A stretch of 64,000 bases of DNA, from positions 29,839,248 to 29,903,247 of the forward strand of contig CAIIXF020000003.1 of NCBI GenBank assembly GCA_903813345.2. Direction: 5' to 3'. Source of the DNA: Owenia fusiformis (lineage: Eukaryota; Annelida; Polychaeta; Sabellida; Oweniidae). Positions 60,101 to 64,000 of the stretch are shown here, in pieces; the stretch's first letter is position 1, and every line of letters starts with the position of its first letter. Below the pieces are notes generated by a model. That model was not told the DNA's origin. It was given only the letters and a program-made list of their open reading frames with translations, and searched no databases. Made by a program: the position numbers and the translations under genes.

Positions 60101-61881
60101 GTGTGATGTATCATTGACACAATGTTCATCCAACACATATACAATGTATGAATTAAAGATCATTGCCAGGATCAATAAATGACTATGTCTGTTGAACTTG
60201 GCAACATGCACACATGGCACCACCAACATTTCTGGTACATGGTACAGATGCTAATACAAGATGGCAAGTGGAACCATGTTGAGCATTAATAGACATTATT
60301 ATAACATGGACATCCAACATGCCATGCTACAGCCAATAGCCATATTTATCACATGACAACATGCTGTACTTGGTAAGTTGTGAACTTGGGATCACTTGAA
60401 TCAAGGTACTTGGCACACATGCAAATATAAGATGGCAAGTATGCCAATGCAACATGTATAAATCAACATGCACATCCAACATGCGAACATGGCAGTACTC
60501 ACAAATTCTGATACATGTACACATGCTAAAACAAGATGCCATGTCCAACCAAAATAGTACATGTTCCAATCTAGAATAAATCTTGAATTATCACTTGCAC
60601 ATTCAACATGCCATGTTGAGCCAGTTGCTCTGTCTTTCACATGCTAGACCAGTAGCATCTTGTCAGAAAGGTACTTGCTAAAACATTGCCATGTTACAAA
60701 CAAGTATATGCCAAGTGACTGCATCTTGTAGATATTACCACTTGGCAACATGGCAGAACATGGCATGTTTGGACCCGGTGGCCATAAATGCGGGATCTAT
60801 GCCAAAAGTTGACTCAAAGTTGAATTTTATCTAACTAACCATAATCCAGCTTATCAATACACAAGTAGTTATAGGGGTGATTTGAAAAGTCAGCCTCACA
60901 CCTAATGGTAAATCACCCCACATTAATGGGGGTAGAGAAATGGGGTAGGGAAGATCCGTCAAACTTCGACGAAAGTTTTTTTTTGTCGTGGGGATATTTT
61001 GACATTGGCTTATATTTTTCTATTTCCCAAAGTCTGCCATGTTTGTTTTTGAAAAAATTTAAAAATAAATTTGAGTATACATCAAAGCTCCACTCACCTC
61101 TCTTAACTTTGACACTTGTTTGTTAGACATTGGAATTTCTGTTTTCCGCCATGTTTGATTTTGAAAAAAATTAAAATCTTGTGAGATCTCAATCCATGCA
61201 AGAAGAAAAAAAACATGGCTTCTCACTGGATCGGAAATTAAATAGCAAATAGACAAGTTATTGGAGTTACCCAATATGTCAACGTTACTCCAAATTGAAA
61301 TGAAATGGTGTTGATGTTATACCCCTTTGCCCTATTTGACCATCTGTTATGATGTCTCATCAGTATCAACACCAATTGGCATCTTTAGCCAGTAGAGAAT
61401 GAGGCAACAATTTTTACAATTATAGACTATATCGATTTGTTAGGTTAAGGTATCGTGAAGTCAAATTACCACACCTTTCCATTTCATTGAGACAAATCTA
61501 GCCGTGGCTTTCAAGAAAGCCCATGATCTAGCCAATACCTATATATGTACCAGGTATATTATTGTGTTTTTGTTTTCCAGTCGAGCTAATGATGTATTAC
61601 GTGCAGAGACGGAAATGTTTGAGAAATATACCCACTATGTGGAACCAAAAGAGGCGGCACAAGTTCAAACTGCAATGTCAACAAGTTCATCAATGTCACA
61701 GCATGAGATGGGACGTGGTATTGGGAGGAAACGATCAAAGTCACGGAGTAGTAATATGGACAAAGCACTCAGATTAACAGCTGAACAAAAATGTGACATT
61801 GCACAGCGGGAAATTGAGGAATCTAGAGATGTTGTTGAAAAACTAAAAGATGATTCAGAAAAAGTTTTAGATACATACAAG
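54127..61881 (+). CDS. CCDC113: CCDC113 (coiled-coil ciliary protein), first two exons only
   Basis: Exon 1 is 54127-54233 (35 codons plus two bases). Exon 2 is 61581-61881, and the join at/t is in phase. The 136 residues run from an acidic start (MAESETMSIDTS) through LSDEKIYTLLEETIRANDVL and AETEMFEKYTHYVEP to the basic patch GRKRSKSRSS and then LTAEQKCDIAQREIEESRD, the beginning of a coiled coil. This parallels human CCDC113 as I recall it (TETEMFEKYYAKLEP, RRRSKSRTG, LTADQK). Family knowledge: CCDC113 is a ciliary/centriolar-satellite and axonemal protein. The remaining exons lie beyond 64000. Intron 1 (7.3 kb) is nearly filled by a composite transposable element. The start is supported by the X-box and YY1 motif directly before it. 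Confidence 0.9.
54613..55202. mobile_element. nested MITE, TGGCCAGAT(C/T) ends
   Basis: Left 'tggccagatcgttttgtagt' and right 'ctactacaaaagaatctggcca' are inverted. Concentric inner pairs also occur (ccggactcttgtgtgtccaaat / atttggacagacaagagtccgg). It sits in the left arm of the larger fold-back element. Confidence 0.65.
55250..56480. repeat. 91-bp satellite, CATG-rich, about 13 units
   Basis: The unit contains 'gcatgtgcagcatgtggacc', 'aagttagcaagtgacatgct', 'ccatgttgcatgttcaaata' and 'gcatcttgccaagtttaaac'. Unit starts at 55352, 55443, 55534 and 55625 give a 91-bp period. Minus-strand frames across it are repeat translations. A diverged relative lies in opposite orientation at 60170-60785. 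Confidence 0.95.
56481..58140. other. intronic/element interior, nothing recognised
   Basis: AT-rich sequence between the two satellites inside the composite element. I find no coding exon, RNA gene or clear repeat, apart from short 'aaaaaatgaatttaaccct' duplications near 58025-58070. Confidence 0.5.
58150..59935. repeat. CCCTAA-bearing satellite: 49-bp units in a 569-bp higher-order repeat
   Basis: The basic 49-bp unit is 'ggcaggagcggcgatcgtgt' + 'accagaccctaatgatac' + 'agggtccactt'. Blocks of it alternate with 'aaccctattaaaccagatgg...gaggacacaggac' spacers. Blocks at about 58790-59030 and 59360-59600 repeat at 569 bp. Telomere-like runs (accctaaccctaacc) occur at about 58178 and 58386. An inverted half unit (gtagggtctggcacatga) follows the gcgatcgc word. 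The open frames here are repeat translations. Confidence 0.9.
60170..60785. repeat. diverged inverted relative of the 91-bp satellite
   Basis: Rich in 'caacatg', 'gccatgtt', 'aagatggcaagt' and 'acttggcaacatg', the reverse complements of words in 55250-56480. It has no regular period. It ends with 'catggcatgtttggacccggtggcc', the inverted match to about 55206-55230. Confidence 0.65.
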
Positions 61882-62681
61882 GTAAGCCCCTTGTATAGTT
61901 AAGCTAGAATTCTTTATTGAAAAATATGGGTGGTTGGGCGTCCCACTTAATTTTGTCTTTGTGTTTCCGGACCAACCATTTGACGGATTGATTTCAAAGT
62001 TTCAAGGATGTTCCTTTGTTTAAAAGTTTTTTGTTGATTTTTTTTGATAGTTTTTCGGCATTCTGTACAAATGTTAAGGTGGCTTTTTGAATTTAAAATC
62101 TTGTTTTTAAAGTCTTGTTGACATGTTTCCAGGCAAAATGTTTGACGGATTGATTTCAGTTATTCAGGGATGTTCCTTTGTAATGAAAATCTAGAACATA
62201 CTGATTATTTTTTGGGGTATTCTGGGTAAATGGTAAGGTGGTCATTTCAGGTTTTCCATTCTATGATTTTGTTTGTTAAAGGACAACTGAAATAGTAATT
62301 TAAACCTAAAAGAATCAATTTTATTTATTAGTGAATGTATTTGGACATTTCATTCATGTAACCAGTTATGTTGCAACTGTTTCATTTTACTACACATTGT
62401 TGCTGTTTGATAAGCAATATTTAAATGTTTTGTGACATTTTTGGCCCCCACATGACCTTTCACTGGCCCCCATGTGGCCCGTTTTGGTCCACTGATTCAT
62501 GAAGTCATAATTCAAAAATGTTTTCTTATTTATTTGACCTATTTCAGTTGTGCTTTAAGTCTTGTTCACAGGTTTCAAGCCAGACTTAATTTAAATAGAT
62601 CAATTTCAAATTTTTAAGGATGTTTCTTGGCAAATCAGTTCTAGATTTCCAGACAAAGAAACATCTACATGTAACAGGTAC

Positions 62682-62882
62682 TGTAACAACTCTTGGGCAC
62701 GCTCGTCGGGGAGTTGTAGTGTACCGAGCCAGATACTAGACTCGAAAGAGAATGTGCTAAATTCAATGCCCATACGGGAATCGAACCCAGGACCTTCCGC
62801 TCTCAGAGTCTACCCCTGAGCCATAAAGGCTAGCCACTACAGCTGAGATTGTAGTAGCGACTTGCTATCGAAGGTCATTACA
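62682..62882 (-). mobile_element. tRNA-derived SINE-like unit, copy 1
   Basis: On the minus strand, 62768-62830 holds a tRNA-like body with A-box TGGCTCAGGGG and B-box GGTTCGATTCC. The anticodon arm is degenerate and the body is only 63 nt, so it is not a working tRNA gene. The unit starts TGTAACAAC and ends GGTCATTACA, which are roughly inverted. Confidence 0.65.
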
Positions 62883-62950
62883 CCATCCCCCCAAGAAGAC
62901 GACGTCCCATCGTAACTGATTCACAAGGGCAATCCCACCACTGCCACCAA

Positions 62951-63172
62951 TGTAATGACCCGAGGGCGCCTCAGGGGAATGACTAACTAACGAGCATAGT
63001 GTGAAAAGCCAGATAAAGAAATTGAAAGAAAGTGTGCTAAATTCAATGCCTCATGTGGGAGTCGAACCTAGGACCCTTGGATCCAAAGACCGACGCTCTA
63101 CTTACTGAGCTATAAAGGCTTAAGCCACTACAGCTGGACTGTAGTAGCAACTTTTTATCAAGGGTCGTTACA
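62951..63172 (-). mobile_element. tRNA-derived SINE-like unit, copy 2
   Basis: The minus strand of 63048-63119 is a 72-nt tRNA-like body with A-box TAGCTCAGTAAG, a perfect D stem (GCTC/GAGC), B-box GGTTCGACTCC and ends GCCTTTA/ATGAGGC. The anticodon stem does not pair well. The unit is bounded by TGTAATGACC and GGGTCGTTACA, a clear inverted pair. It shares 'gtgctaaattcaatgcc' and 'agccactacagctg' with copy 1. Confidence 0.7.
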
Positions 63173-64000
63173 CTACTAACAGATTTTTCATCCTAAAATC
63201 TTTCCTGTAAAAGTCTTGTCTACTTGTAATGGCAATCCATTTGACTGATTGATTTCAAATTTTCAGGGATGTCTGGGAATCTAGAACGGATTAGTTTTTG
63301 GGCATTCTGGGCAAATGTTAAGGTTGCCATTTTTGATTTTTGATCCTAAATTTTTTTCTGTAAAGTCTTTTTTGTCTGGAAATCTAGAACTGATTATCTT
63401 TTGGGCATTCTGGGCAAATGGTCATTTTGGATTTTCCCTCCCAAAACCCTGTCTATAAAGTCTGTTTCAAGCCAAACTGTTTCATGGATTAATTTGACAT
63501 TTTAAGGCATATTTCTTGGTTATGAGAGTTTAGATCTGATTAATTTTGAGCATTCTGGGTAAATGTTAAGGTGGTCATTTTGGATTTCCATCCTAAAATC
63601 TTTTCTGTAAAGTCTAGTCTGTTGACACATTTCAAGCCAAACTATTACATGGATTGATCTGAAATTTTAATCCTGGATGTTTCTTGGTATTGATTAGTTT
63701 TTGGTCAATAATGTAAAGCGACCATTTTGGAAAACTACATCTGATCTATTCAAGGGTGCGATACTGTTCACTCTGTGTCTTGTTTCTTTTGCTCTGGAAA
63801 TGAAATGTCCTTAAATCCTTAAAAGTGTAAAGGGTTTGATTCTGGAGCTTTTTAAATGATCAAGTCAACACCACTAAACAATTTTTATTTTTATTTTATT
63901 CTGTATTGACTGTATGGTTATATACATTGTGAACTACATCTGCTATACAACCATATTTTTTCAAACATAATTTCTGACTGGTCGGTTCTCCATTAGCGAT

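Larger units (their letters stand above)
54476..61341. mobile_element. composite fold-back element of about 6.9 kb in CCDC113 intron 1
   Basis: The left end TAGGGCAATGTGGGGTA is matched in reverse by TACCCCTTTGCCCTA at the right. Farther in, 'ttcaaatcacccccacaact' / 'ttgtgtattgaaat' matches the reverse of 60845-60890. Further in again, 'ggccaccggggtac...catgccatg' at about 55206 matches the reverse of 60750-60783. So there are long, imperfect inverted arms around several satellite arrays. The flank could be a TA target. No transposase is recognised. The exact ends are less certain than the inversion itself. Confidence 0.6.
61920..63770. repeat. diverged tandem block of the 6440-7240 repeat family
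   Basis: It repeats 'cttgttgacatgtttccagg', 'gattgatttcaaattttcag', 'gggatgtttcttgg', 'gattagtttttgggcattct' and 'aaatgttaaggtggccattt' with about 150-180 bp spacing. It lies in CCDC113 intron 2 and is interrupted by the tRNA-like units at 62682-63172. Confidence 0.75.

Noticed and set aside
63048-63119. Functional tRNA gene on the minus strand
   Set aside because: A and B boxes are good, but the anticodon stem does not pair, no clear anticodon can be read and a second degenerate copy lies nearby. SINE origin is more likely.

Overview
This is a eukaryotic nuclear window, AT-rich, with GT-AG introns, TTAGGG-type telomere-like words and dense MITE and satellite DNA. It suggests an invertebrate animal, probably a marine bilaterian. 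I cannot name the species. Almost all coding sequence lies in short exons, so the gene models below were joined by hand from splice sites, reading phase and protein-family recognition.

Left third (1-28.2 kb): two tandem plus-strand genes for membrane dipeptidases (renal dipeptidase/DPEP family, peptidase M19). Copy A (exons 1181-18527) lacks its 5' end, which lies before the window. Copy B (22620-28199) is complete at 428 aa. It starts with an N-terminal transmembrane anchor and has no obvious GPI tail. Both copies keep the metal-binding His/Asp/Glu/His/His set. A 9.4-kb intron of copy A holds an intact, intronless rhodopsin-like GPCR gene (8936-10099) and a 32-bp minisatellite that runs up to 45 bp before the next exon.

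Right part (31-62 kb): three genes in the order CFAP20 (minus), casein kinase 2 alpha (minus), CCDC113 (plus, 5' part only). I recall the same order and orientation for CFAP20-CSNK2A2-CCDC113 on human 16q21, so this looks like an ancient linkage. CFAP20 and CCDC113 are ciliary genes. CCDC113 and the kinase are head-to-head, 728 bp apart, and an RFX X-box-like motif lies 12 bp before the CCDC113 ATG. Four introns of the kinase gene each carry a roughly 72-nt C/D-box snoRNA on the sense strand. All four resemble SNORD76/U76, a 28S rRNA methylation guide that in vertebrates sits in GAS5.

Mobile DNA fills much of the rest. There are two apparently identical 579-bp hAT MITEs with 8-bp target duplications in two introns of the kinase gene, and two further hAT-type elements in its intron 1, one with a transposase C-terminal remnant and a nested TA-flanked element. 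A 4.2-kb TIR element lies between CFAP20 and the kinase. A composite fold-back of about 6.9 kb nearly fills CCDC113 intron 1. Tandem tRNA-derived SINE-like units lie near the right edge.
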